Assembly: GCA_029449235.1 (NCBI GenBank)
Contig: JANATG010000004.1
Coordinates: 1-64,000, forward strand
Length of the DNA: 64,000 bases
DNA from: Linnemannia schmuckeri
Lineage: Eukaryota; Mortierellomycota; Mortierellomycetes; Mortierellales; Mortierellaceae
Direction: 5' to 3'
The stretch's first letter is position 1. The number at the start of each line of letters is the position of its first letter. The notes below the pieces were generated by a model. It searched no databases and was not told the DNA's origin. It saw nothing but the letters and a program-made list of their open reading frames with translations. A program made the position numbers and the translations under genes. This document shows positions 11,442 through 22,770 of the stretch, piece by piece.

Positions 11442-14400
11442 TTAGACAACCTTGGAGAACCGTTTGGTCTCGTCCGATGACAGTCGAAGCATCTGCGCCA
11501 CCACTGGGATCAATTGTTGCTAATATATAATATATACGACCAAGGGAGAACAACACGTTAGTATCACTTATCACATTATTCATTCATGTATATAGAGTCC
11601 AGACAAGACAAGGATTTTTCTTACGCGGCGCTCTTTGTGCTCCATAAAGTTGAGGAGGACGTTCTTGAGGTATTCGACGTTGACATCGTCATCAGCCACA
11701 GAATGAGGCTGACTGGGCGACGACCACCGTGGTGTGACAGGCAGAGCCATCGTTGCGGCCCTACCAAGGGGCTGTGGTCCTCCTCCACCAGTAGCTCTTG
11801 GTCGCGGCGTTACTGGTGTCGGTGTGCCGGGTATATTGCTTTGAGTGTTGTAAGGCGCGTGGGATGATGTCGGTGATGGCAACGGTGAACCAGGACCCAG
11901 CTTCTGCAGCTTGCGCACCTCTTCCTTCAAGGTCTACAAAAAGGTCATAAAAACATACAGATGAATATTGTTGTCGCGCAAGAAATGAAAGTATGTCAGT
12001 ACTCTACTGCATACACCCCCTTCCATGCTAACATGTGCACGTACACACCATACACGCACGCTCTGTTGTTGTGTAAAGTTGCTTCGTGTTACCTTGTTGA
12101 CGGTTCGCAGATGGCCTTCTCGCATCTTGTAGTCATCGACAATAACTGAGTGCTCTGCCCGGTCCTTGGCCATAGTCTCTTCCAGATCCTTAAAGTGTTG
12201 CTATTCATCAGAACGAGCCACACCATCGAGCGTTAAGAGCCATTCGTACTCGTATAAGAGCGCCCAATAACAACATATCAAAGTATTCAACTTACAAGCT
12301 CCAGCTCAAGATCCCGCTTCCGAAGCTTGATTTCCTCCGCTTCCTGTTCCAGAGTCTTCACCAGAGTCTCTTGCACCTCTAACCTAGACTTTGTCACTTC
12401 CAGCTCTTTGCCATGCTGGACACTCAACTTCTGCAGCGCCATCGTGTCCTGGTTGTTCTTCTCCAGCTGCTCAATCAACTCTGCAATCTCATTTCCAAGA
12501 ACCAGCCGCGTCTCCTCCACCTCAGATTTGAACTTGTCCTTTTGTGCACGATACTCCTCGTCCTTGGTTCTCAAATGGTTCTTGACTCTGGCGAACTCCT
12601 TTTCAGACTCGGTGCTCTTGATCTTGAGTTGCTCCAGCTCAGTCACTTTGGTCTCCGCCACCCGCTTTGCTATCGAAGTCAGCTCCTCAAGGGTATCAAC
12701 CCGGTTCCTAGCCTCAGCCAATTGACTCTGGTACTCCAGCATCTGGGTCTCGGCCGACTCGTGCATACGTTTCAAAGTCTCAAGCTCTGCCTGTTTCCGC
12801 TCAAGTTCCTTCTGATCCGCTTCCTTTTCCTGCACCAGCTGGTCTCTGTCCTTCTGGAACTGGTCCCGCTCCTGCAGGGTCTTGACCTGTGTCGCCTTCA
12901 GACGCTGAAGCTCCTTTGATGTCGTAGATTGTTGACTGGCGGCAAAATTGGCCTGGGTCTTGGCCTCTTGCTGATTTCTGGAGGCAGTACTCTTGAGCGC
13001 GGCATATTCTTCCTCCAACGACTTCTTCGCTTGATCGATCTTGGCCAGCCTTTGCCCAGTCTTCTCCAGCTCATTCTCCGCCTTCTTCAGCTGCTTCTGA
13101 GTCAACGACAGATCCTCGTCGCGCTGGTGCATCGTCTCCTTGGCCAACGCAAGAGCTTCCTTCAAGTCGCGTTCTCGTAGTCCAAAAGCGTTGATCCGAT
13201 CTTGAAGTCCCGACACTTGTTCCTGTGCCTCCATCTTGGCCAACAATAAGCGCTCTGCGTCCTCTCCCATGACCTTGACTTGTTGCTCCAGTCTCTCCGC
13301 CCTTTTCGTCATCTCTGCAAGCTGTGACTCGAGCTCAGTCTTGGGCTGCAACACGGATTCTCGCTCGATCTTCAGGGTTTGAATCTGATCAGAGAGTTGG
13401 GCAATCTTGTCGGCATACATCGTTCGTTGGACCAAGGCTTGTTCTTGTGCGATGGCGAGTTTTTTGGACTTCGTCTTGAGTTCCAACGTCAGTGATGCCA
13501 ATAGCTCTTTGTCCTTGTCCTGTTCTTGGCGCGCAGACTGAGCAACATTAGATTCCGCTGTCGTGGTATGCAAATCCAGCTCTAACTCGGTCACCCTGGC
13601 AACGGCCCTGTCCCGCTCTTCTGACATCCTTGTCTGTTTGCCCGATCTTTCTTTCTCACTCTTCCCCGACTGCGCGTTGGCTTGCTCTAGTTCCAGTTGA
13701 AGGGTCTCTACATGCTTCTTCAGGGCTTCCTTCTCTAGTGTCAGCTCCTGGATGCGGCCAGTCAAGCTCTGCTCCTGACCAACCTTACACTCTTTCAACT
13801 TCTCTAGGTGCTTCTCCAACTTGACCACTTTTTCAACCACCAAGTCTCTTTCCTTGGCTAACTCGGTCACCTTACTGCTCGCAAATCGCTCCGCCGTCCT
13901 CACAGCAGCCAACTCAAGCGTCACTCGATCGATCCCCTCCGCAACGCGGGCTTGTTCTAGTTCCTTCTCCTTCTGCTTCTCCCGGATGAGAAGATCAGAT
14001 TGCTCCTGGACTTGAGCCTCTAGCGCCACCTTTTGTTCGAGCAAGACAGCAAGTTCCTGCTCCAATGTCCGGATCCGCTCTGACGACGATCGCTCAAATC
14101 CTTGATGCAATCTCTCCAAACGCGCCAGTTTTTCCGACAATTCTGCACGCTCCTGCTTTAGGGACGAGAGCTCCTCAAGGCTGATGGTTGTATCACTCTC
14201 CTTGGCGGCTTCGGATGCTGCCGCCACAGCCTGGACCTTGGCCTGAAGTGCTGTGATCGTCTCTTCTGCTTCGACCTTGGCTTGTCTGGCGGAGTTGAGC
14301 TCGTCCTGTAGTTTCTTGAGGTCGTTCAGGGATGGGACCGGACTCATGGCCTCGAGTTCCGCTTCCAGTCGGGTAATCTTGCTCTGCAGAGTCTGGATTG

Positions 14401-17353
14401 TTGTGGCTGACGGGTCACGGCCTCCGTTGCTGGTCGCCTCGATTATTGCATCCATCGACGGCAGTGACGATGCAGTCTGCTCAGTTTTAGCGACAGCGGC
14501 GGCTGCGAGGTCCGCTTTGATAGTGGCTGTCGTCGCCCCAATGTCAGGCAATGTGGCATTTAGGGACTCCTTCTCCAATGTTAATGCGTGGATCTGCTGC
14601 AGTCGGGTGTCTGACTCCTGCTCAAGCTGTACAATCCTGTCGCTGAGTACTAGGATCTCCGATGCACAATCTGATCTTTCTGCTAAAGTACGCTCGAGCT
14701 CGACTCGCACACGGTTGACCTCAGCAAAACGCTCTTCGAACTGGGAGATGGTGGACTGAAGCGAATCGATCTTTTCGTTGTATTCGCTGGTTGCTGTTAA
14801 AGCGGCATCCACTGTCGACGTCATTGCAGTCGACCTTTCCTGTGCCTCCTCCAAAAGCCGCCGACTACTCATGACAGCTGCATCATGCTCCCGCTTTATG
14901 GCATCACGCATCGTCTCTGCCTCTTCACGCCATTGACGTTCCAGGTCAAGTAGCCGCTGCTTCTCTTGAAGCTCCTCTTGGGTATCGTCCAATTGCAACT
15001 TGACGATCCGCAATTGTTTGGAGACATTGCCCAGCTCTCGGATCTGATTCTTGGCCGTCTCAAGTGTCCGCTCAGTCTGGCTCATGGACTCCTGGAGGAT
15101 TGTGTGCGCTTTCTGGACGGTTGTCAACTTGATCTCGAGCTCCTTTTTAGCTGCCTGAGCAGCCTCAGCTTCTGATCGTGCGGTTTGAATGGCGTCATCC
15201 AGTGCTAATGTCGATCCTGTCTCAGCAGTCCCGGTTGGGTCAGCAAGTCGTTCTGTGCGGGCTTTCTCCAACTCGGCGACAGTGGTTCGCAGTTGGTCCA
15301 GCTCGCCTGTGATATCCTGGTTGACCTGAATTTCCTGATCGAGCCTGATCTGGAGCTGCCTGACTTGTTCGACAGCCTCCTCTTGATCTTCTTGAGCCTG
15401 GTTCTTTTCCTTGAGGACAGCTTCCAGGCGGACCATGAGTTCCCGAAGTGCCTGGTTCTTCTTTTCCGGATCCTTAGGCTTTTTGGATTTTGATGTCAGA
15501 GGTGTGCCAGAGGCGACTGGTGTTGTAGGGGCCGTTGACGGGAGACCGACAATCTGAGGTGGAGGCGTTACAGGGGCAGAAGGCGGGGATTCTGCAGATA
15601 GATCAAATGAGGTGTTGACTTTGGTCTCTATATCAAGGTCGATCTCAATAAAGGTTCTGCCCTTGGCGTTTTGCTCAGAGTCCTGTAAGTCGACAATGCG
15701 ATTTTGTAGGATTAGCACACAGTCTAAGTCAGGAACGCTTGAAGTAGAAGGACTGTCTAATGAGTAGTACGTACTATGAGTTGCGCGCGCAAAGTCTCAA
15801 TGAGAGCGGTTTGCGATTTCGATTCCTCCTCCTTTGCTTTGAGTGTTTCTACAGTGGATGGCAGAGAGAGACACTCCATCCGGTAAGTAAACAGTAATTA
15901 TCATAGTGCGCTTCGATTCCAAAGACAAGTGTTTCCTCAACTTACGGCGTAGTTCTTCCGAAAGACGCTTGATCTCCTGCATCGACATCTACAATTAAAT
16001 GAAGGATACCGTATAAGGTCAATGCGCGGGTTGACTTTTTTGGGGGCTGCATGAGAAAAGATATAAACCGTTTCAGCACACCTCATTCTTGGTGGACATG
16101 TTTTGCAGGTGAGCTTCCAATGCATCCACATCCCCCAAATCTTCCAAAGGGGTCGATGCCTTGAGAACGGCCTCCGCAGCGAGCTTTTCCTGCACGATCT
16201 TTTTGAATGCTCCTGCAAGGTCTATATTTACGGAAAAGAAGAAAGGAAATAAAAAGAACGGAATGGCGAGGGAGTGAGTGGTGACTTGGCTGGCAGTAAA
16301 TTAAACTGTCGTTGGTAAATTGGGGGTGAAGGAGAGAGAAAGGTGAAAGGAGGAAAGTAGGGGTGGGAGCAGCATGCCTCGTGGAAGTCGGCTCTTCCTC
16401 ATCGGCCTTAATTCGCTCTTGTGCTCATTTGGATTCATTCGACGATCGTCTGCCTTATTGACCGACCTCTCATCCCCCTCCTTTGGCGTCCCTTTCTTCT
16501 TTAAAGTACCGTTGTCGCTGTTAGAGCTTGGGCTAGTGATGCTGCTGCTGCTGCTACTGTTGGAGTTCTTCTCACCTGGGAACCTTGCTTCGTAACGCCG
16601 CAAGATCTCGAGTTTCTCAATCACGACTGTCGAGAGCTCGGTTCCCGAAGGCTGTTGTTGTTGCTGCTGGATGTAAAAGTCTCGGACCTTGTCGAGTTCT
16701 GCTGGGTTGGCCTTTTCCTCCTGTGGGTCGAGCGTCAGTTTCTGGACGAGGATGGCCAGGCGGTTCGGACTGGACACTCCGGAGACTGAATCCAAAAAGT
16801 AACGTGTTCCTGTAGTAGTCGGTGGTAGAGGGGAAGACGACGAGGTTGAGGTGCCAACGGCAATCAGATCGGCTGTGGAGCGGGTTGCCTGTAGGGGACG
16901 ACGGAAGAACAAGGACGAAGAAGAAGCACCGCTACTGATCCTGGAGGCAATTGATCCAAAGGAGCCTTGGTGTAGCTGTGGTTGTTGTTGTTGTTCTGCT
17001 TGTTGTTGTTGTTGTTGTTGTTGTTCTGGTTGTTGCTGTGAGTGGCGGGGAACAGATGGTGTTGGAGAATGGAGTGAAGCCAGGGAGGTCAAGTCTGTCG
17101 TTTCGATGGGAACAACAAGAACGTTTCCTGGTCCCGAACTTGGCGCTGTTTCAGTGCCTGCTATTTCTCGACTATTAACGACCGCGTGTGTCTCTGTCTG
17201 TCCTGTTGTTCCTGCTCCGATTCCTCCTGTGTCGAGACCGAGGCCAGTTCCAAGACTAATAGATGTATGAGTGGTCGAAAGCGTAGTGCTGAGGCCTTTC
17301 TCCTGCAGGGTTGAGAGACTCGTGTTGAGTTTCTCCTTGAAGGAGGAGAACAT
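11442..17353 (-). CDS. IMH1: GRIP-domain golgin (Imh1/golgin-245-like)
   Basis: Eight predicted exons (16378-17353, 16082-16212, 15946-15988, 15771-15848, 12296-15723, 12093-12200, 11625-11933, 11442-11519) join to about 1716 aa. The N-terminus MFSSFKEKLNTSLSTLQEKG is followed by a Ser/Gln-rich region. A very long coiled coil (residues about 400-1580) has dense heptads. The C-terminal GRIP domain spans the last intron: VEYLKNVLLNFMEHKERR in one exon, then QLIPVVAQMLRLSSDE, including the Tyr of EYLKN. Family knowledge: GRIP domains bind Arl1-GTP and place the tether on trans-Golgi membranes. Most junctions are canonical. The first donor appears to be GC (GAG|GCATGC at 16377), which gives the correct phase, and the 15723/15771 junction has an alternative. 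The product is certain; the N-terminal splice details are not. Confidence 0.88.
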
Positions 17354-18295
17354 TGCCTAGCCTTTGTCGATCAGTAAAGTGATGGCGGTTGTGACGAGAG
17401 GTGAGAGGTGAGAGGTGAAGGTTGCGAGAAGTGGGCGTTGTTGTTTGTTTTTGATTTTGTTCTGTTCTGTTCTGTTCTGTTCTGTTCTGTGGACGACAGA
17501 TGTAGATGATGTGGAAGTGAAGGAGATGAGAAAAGATGGAGAGAGGCGAGAAACAAAGAAAGAAAGGGAGAAGAAATAGCGGGGGGTTGGCTGGTTGATT
17601 GGTTGGTGTGTGTGCGACTTTCTAGAGAAGGTCCAAGTGGGCGAGAGGGAAGTAAGAGCCATTTGCAAAAATTATATGTCGACATAATTCAATACGCCAA
17701 AAACCCTATTTTTACTTTTCACAAGAAAAGAAATCAAAGACAAGTGAGACAAACTTACACAGGGCAAAGCAAGCAAGAGGATATGAACAGAGAGCAAAAA
17801 GCAGGACCATAGATAGAGAGAGAGAGAGATAGAAACAGTAGTGGATGATGACAAAAGGAATAGCGTAGTGGGGCTTGTATAAAGATATCCACTGGAACAA
17901 GGTATTGGTCACATCGAAAGGGTTTGAAAGAAAAAAAGCTCAGGTACGACCATCGCCATCACGGTGCTACCCACCCTGATGGTCTCAGAGTCTGATTGGC
18001 TATGACCTAGATAACGTTGTCGTCCTCTACTCCCCAATACGTGGGAAAGTGTTGGAGGGGTCAAAGAGTACAGGAGCAGACCGCGAAAGAAGGCTAGGAG
18101 AGTTGCCTACCACTTTCACTGCCTGTGGGAGGATGGGAGAGGAAAGGGAGGAGAAGGAGAGGGCGCGACTAGGAGGAAGAGGAGGTTAGGAGGATGAATG
18201 AAAGAAATGAACAAAATGAATGAATGAACAAGAGGTATCCCTTCACCTGTCAATACAAGCTAGGATAATAAAACTATAGTTTCTATCTATAGAGG
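17354..18295. other. Intergenic: golgin promoter and 3' flank of the Fanzor relic
   Basis: Minus-strand CT-rich leader for the golgin includes a TTCTG pentamer repeat at about 17457-17490. The part from about 17.9 to 18.29 kb lies downstream of the Fanzor stop. In active Fanzor loci this flank holds the guide-RNA scaffold and element end; I could not identify either. No gene seen. Confidence 0.5.
17457..17490. repeat. Pentanucleotide microsatellite (TTCTG)n
   Basis: About six to seven perfect copies in the golgin 5' region. Confidence 0.8.
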
Positions 18296-20463
18296 TTAGA
18301 TTGTTTGTGTAGGTCTTGCAAGGGACTCAGGTCGTAGCAGAGACTTGAGATAATGCTCACCAATGATAGCAATATTGTGTTCGCCCACCAAGTCCCGATG
18401 AATCCAGCGCTCGCATTCAGTGCAGGCGCACACTCTCATAGATGGCTTGGCGCGTCGGTTCTGCCTGTCCTTGGAGACACAGGTAGGGCATACCGTGGAC
18501 GTTAAATATTCGTCCACTAATGCAGCCTTGTATCCAAGAGCCATGCTCTATCAGTATAAAAAATACAACGAAAGGGTCAATCCACAAGTGTCTCCACATC
18601 GCCACAGCATCATGAAGGCACACAAAATTGGTAGATACGACCATGCGCACCTCTCCTGCCCTCTCTTTCGCCTTTGTTACCTTTTGCAGCCGCCGGTGTA
18701 GGAACGTGGTATGCACCGATGTGAGGTTCAGCCTCAACTTGAACGCGCCGTTGCCGACGGCGAACAGGACTTTCCTCTCCTTGACCGGGATGCCCTCCAA
18801 AGCCTCATCGACCATTCTCATCACGCCTGCCATCGCCATATCCATCTCTGACAATTTTGCCATTCAGTGTTGGTACGCAGCCTCCTTCTAATCCGACGAT
18901 GAGTAAAATCCAAGAATGATTGGCCCCAAATCGGCATATTGCTGAAGCTATGAGATAAGGGTGTCCCACGATTCGTATGAGGTCGGATGGAGGGCACTCT
19001 TCAGATCGTGTATTAAGGGCAAAAAGTCGGTCTTTCCTTTTCATCCGTCATTCTTGTCCATAGGTTCGAGTCGACATCATCTGCGGGTCCGGCTTTCGGG
19101 TGTTGTCGCCTCCATCCCTGCTCCCATGGTCTGAAGGCTAATGATGGTTGGTACAGTGATGCGCGCTTTACCAATAAGTTGACCACAACTCCATCACTGA
19201 GACGCATACAGAACGTACCGCTCACAATTTCGCCTGGTTCGATGCCAATCACCACCATTGATTCCAAGTCTTGGCCGAATGTGTCAATTATCGACTGTCG
19301 GGTAGGGTACTGGTTCTCGATACGTCGTAGAAACTCTTTATGACCCGGCGCCCGCCGACTCTTGGTGAGGTCATAGGCCAAAAGTTGCAGCTGGTGGACG
19401 TCCGTCCGAATAAAATTGTTCAACGTCTACCGAAAAGATCCTGCGTCTTGAGGAGGGGTCGGCGATGATGGGGGGTTGGAAGAAGGTGGCATTGTGGATG
19501 ATGAGGAGAACGATGACGACTGGGCCGAGATGGACTCGTTGTGTCGAACTCTGTAATAGTTAATCCGGTCTGTCAGGTGTCGTGATAGAGGTCCTTGGTC
19601 GTAGATGTCGGGATGCGCTGCGGCGCGCTCATCTATGGTTGTAGTGCGTTTTCCGTTTGTTGTTTGTCTTTTTTGGTTGCGAGCTGAATCGTGTCCCGAT
19701 CTCCGATGAAAAGCATTTTGATGATATTTCCGAAAAGAGTACCCACTTGTTCCTTGGCCCAATCATGGTGTGAGAGCCACCTGCATCTCTCCCTCACAGG
19801 ATCCGCATCAACCCCTCCTCCCTGATATCAATGAAACTGTCTGTCAGCTTGGACTGGAAACAAAAGCGTGGTCGGCTTGCCACTGGGAGCTTCATGAAAT
19901 GGCTCCAGCATGGTCGGATATGTCGACTTCTTGCGAGGGTCCTCCTCATCGGTGTCATCTTCAAGAATAGTACCGTCATCGTCGCCATTGTTTTCAGTAT
20001 GCTGTTCGGCTTTTAAAAGATTAGCTGGATCGAACGCTAGCCTCTCGATCTAGCGCTGCGAAAAAAATACATGCGCAATATTAGAATACATTATGCGTTC
20101 TCCAGTTTTCATTGACACTTTATTAACGAATTGGGCGAGTGGTACCTTTGTGCGAATAGTCTCTGGGAGCTTCCTGTAATGTAGCTTCAGATCCAGATAG
20201 ATCTTGGGTGCCGAATCATCGATGACAACACCGAGGGGTATGTTGGATTGGTTAACAGCCTTGAATTCGCGATGCAACTCCTTGAAGTCCTCGAAAATCA
20301 ACACTGCCTCCACCAGTGCATCCTTTGATGTTGTCTTGAGGGCCGTAGGTCCTCGTACAGTTGTCGAATGTCGGAGAACATACGATAACAGGTTTCCAAC
20401 AACTATCTCTGCCCAATCTGAATCCAGGATCTTCTCCGGGAAAGGCGTTTGTCCGTCAGCCAT
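18296..20463 (-). pseudogene. Fanzor (eukaryotic TnpB-family, RNA-guided nuclease) relic
   Basis: Read leftwards, pieces in several frames follow the Fanzor order. DWAKEQVGTLFGNIIKMLF comes first (about 19.7 kb), then a LQLLAYDLTKSRR stretch. RuvC-I follows at 19232-19250 as VIGIEPGE, leading to NLLVKRASLYQPSL. Next are helices ending FAVGNGAFKLRLNLTS (about 18.75 kb), and a 133-nt intron (18548-18680) is predicted. The last exon has DEYLTSTVCPTC, a second cysteine group CACTEC, then WIHRDLVGEHNIAIIG with the RuvC-III Asp. It ends with LLRPESLARP at 18296. Lesions include stops at 19828-19830, 19633-19635, 19428-19430, 18948-18950, 18888-18890 and 18864-18866, plus frameshifts near 19.65 and 19.02 kb. 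The first RuvC Asp is Glu (codon 19238-19240). The N-terminal piece starting MADGQTPFPEK at 20463 is assigned by position only. It cannot encode a full nuclease as it stands. Confidence 0.85.
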
Positions 20464-20491
20464 CTCATGATCCTGAGTCGTCTACAGCGGA

Positions 20492-22770
20492 CTAGGGAGT
20501 AGGCCCCAGAGGATCCAGGTCGATGTTCGCCGTGGAGAGATCGATTGCTCGACGGAGGCATCCCTTGGGCGATCCAGTGGTAAGTGTAACCAAGGCAAAA
20601 ACAGACTTGGACAACTTCTTCAGAGCAGCATAACCAGCCTTGACCTGGAGATACCCAAGAAGCTTCTTCTTTTTCTTGGCTGCAGAGGTGGTAGGCTGAT
20701 TGTTGCTGGTAGTGGCTTCTTTGGCTTGTATGGTCGAGGGGTTGATGGCTTCAGACCAGACAATTCCATGTCCTCGATGGGGCTGGCGATCTCGAGGTGG
20801 ACCGTTTGAGGTACATATCTATCCGCTTGATCTATCCAGGATCGGAATCTAGACACATACACGCCGATGATATAGAGAGTGGTAATAGTACAGAAGCAGT
20901 GGAGATCAGCTGAATATAGCTGAAGACGACGCTAAGACATACGTACTTTAACTTCTGCCATTTTTGCTTTCTCCTTGATCGGGCGCGCGAGCCATGGCGC
21001 CTTTTCCGTTTTTTGCTTTTTTTGTAGAGGGAAGATGCTTGGATGGTGAGCGAAGGCGCAAGGCTAAGGAAAGTGGGCGTTTGGTCTACGGCTACAGACC
21101 CTGGGTCAATGGATGCGAGTGCTAGTGGTGATGGCCCTGTATGGGGTGTTCGGGTTCTTGCAAAACGAACCCAACTGGCGTTCGCCTTTTTCGTCTCCGT
21201 TTCTTGAATGATGGTCTTGACGCTGCTGTGAGTGTCAGGTGCGCAGAAAGCCTTTTCGTTCGTGTCTCTCGTCAGGGCATCCTCGCCGCATGTCACAAAC
21301 ACCTGGAGGGCATGGTCGAATTGATCGATGCCTACACTCAACTGTCACTGCGCTCTCTCGATCCTTCTCAGATCCTTCTTATCGGCTTTTGATGCATGTG
21401 CTGCGTTAGGGTTCCGTTCCCTTCTCCTCGCCCTGCTTCTGATGGAGGTCTCCTTGACCTTCGTGGCCTTGTCGTGTACGATACTCAAGTAGTGAGCGAC
21501 GTAGCGTTTGAATACTTGAAGTCATTCGTGGTCGTTCACTTCCTCGAGTCCCCTCTAAATCAAACGTCCGAACAATGCCAGCGTTCAACATCAAGCCGTA
21601 GAAGGGAACGCCGTTGGTGTAATCGTTGGTGATTAATATACCGAGAAGAAGAAGGTGAACCGATGTGGGGAGTTGGTGTTGATCCATAAGATCCTGTTTT
21701 TTGAATGTTTTCCAGTGATAACCGACAGGAAGGTTGATCGATGTAGAGGTCTCATAGACCAGCAAATTGGAATCCTTGGTGATGATCCGTGTATCCTCCA
21801 GCTCGACTACTCCCTCGACACAACGGAAAATACAGCGTCAGCTTAATGGCGACAGCGGCATACTGTCCACCCCATTTCCTTCAGAACTTCCAGTACTTGC
21901 CTCACAGCATCGGTTGGTGCTCGATAAGCAGACTTGAGGCGGCAGTATAGCTGTTTAGTTCTTCTGATCTTCCCTTCATCATAGTTCTCGAATTTTGCCA
22001 GCTGCTTTGAGAGATTACTATCCCGTTTTTGATGGGCGTGCTCCTTCTCGGCCGACCGAGGGCCATCCGCATGGCTTGTTGTGCGCTCTGTCGAAACCTT
22101 TTTTATGAGGATGTCGTGTATAGCCAGGCTTATATGGCGATAGTCCTAATGAAAAACCAAAAGCGACGAAATTATTTGTTTTCTTTGTCATAGCAGCCTG
22201 GTTTTTGCAAAGTTATATTTGGAAAAGCAATATTCTTACAACGCCTCCGTTCTGGGCGCGTGTTATTGTGATGGCATCATTAATATCGAGAAAGATCTGA
22301 GCTAGCTGATCCTGCGGCAGTTTCTGGATGATTTCGACGACGCTTGGCGAGGCTGCATCAGCATCATTTTGACCCAACGCACCGCTGCTAGTCGAGTCCG
22401 TAACCATCGAGCCTGCTTTTCCACCGCTCAGACCGGATATACTGCTACTACCAATCAAATCAGATCCAATAGTGCTCATGCCTAGGGACACTGTCGATGT
22501 GGAACGAGTACATTTTGATGGACGGCTTTCTGATCCACTGCCCATGGGTTGCATAGATGCGCTTCTGGCCGACTGACGGTGACAGTCGGTTCGGTGGAGC
22601 ATCGTTTTCGGGCTTGCTTGCTTTCGAAGTCAATAATTGCGTAGAAGGCGTGTGTTTTCAAGAAAGCGAAAAAACATTACAACAAAATCTAAATGACATG
22701 TCTTCGTCGTCAGATCCTCCTCGAGTCCGGGGCAAGCCTTGATCCATGCGGCCAAGCCTTTGACCCCCAT
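20492..22770 (-). pseudogene. XPG/FEN1-like nuclease relic directly upstream of Fanzor
   Basis: The start MGVKGLAAWIKACPGLEED at 22770 is the hallmark N-terminus of XPG/FEN1 nucleases. A Ser-rich segment and a predicted intron (donor GTAAGA at about 22242, acceptor TTAG before DYRHISLAIHD) follow. A basic helical arch (EKEHAHQKRDSNL) comes next, then LEVLKEMGWTVCRCRH. The I-region follows as DSNLLVYETSTSINLPVG (about 21.76 kb) and LGILITNDYTNGVPFYG (about 21.6 kb). A basic tail ends at a TAG at 20492-20494. Lesions are TGA 22630-22632, TAA 21843-21845, TGA 21522-21524, TGA 21345-21347 and frameshifts near 21.82 and 21.56 kb. Its terminal stop is only 28 nt from the Fanzor ATG in the same direction, so the two may once have been a single protein or a mobile unit. 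Family function (flap or branch cleavage) is known for relatives, not shown here. Confidence 0.75.

Noticed and set aside
12413..12919. Plus-strand frames of 100-170 codons opposite the golgin exon (also 14253-14759)
   Set aside because: They are antisense shadows of the Leu/Glu-rich coiled-coil codons; no motif or start context.
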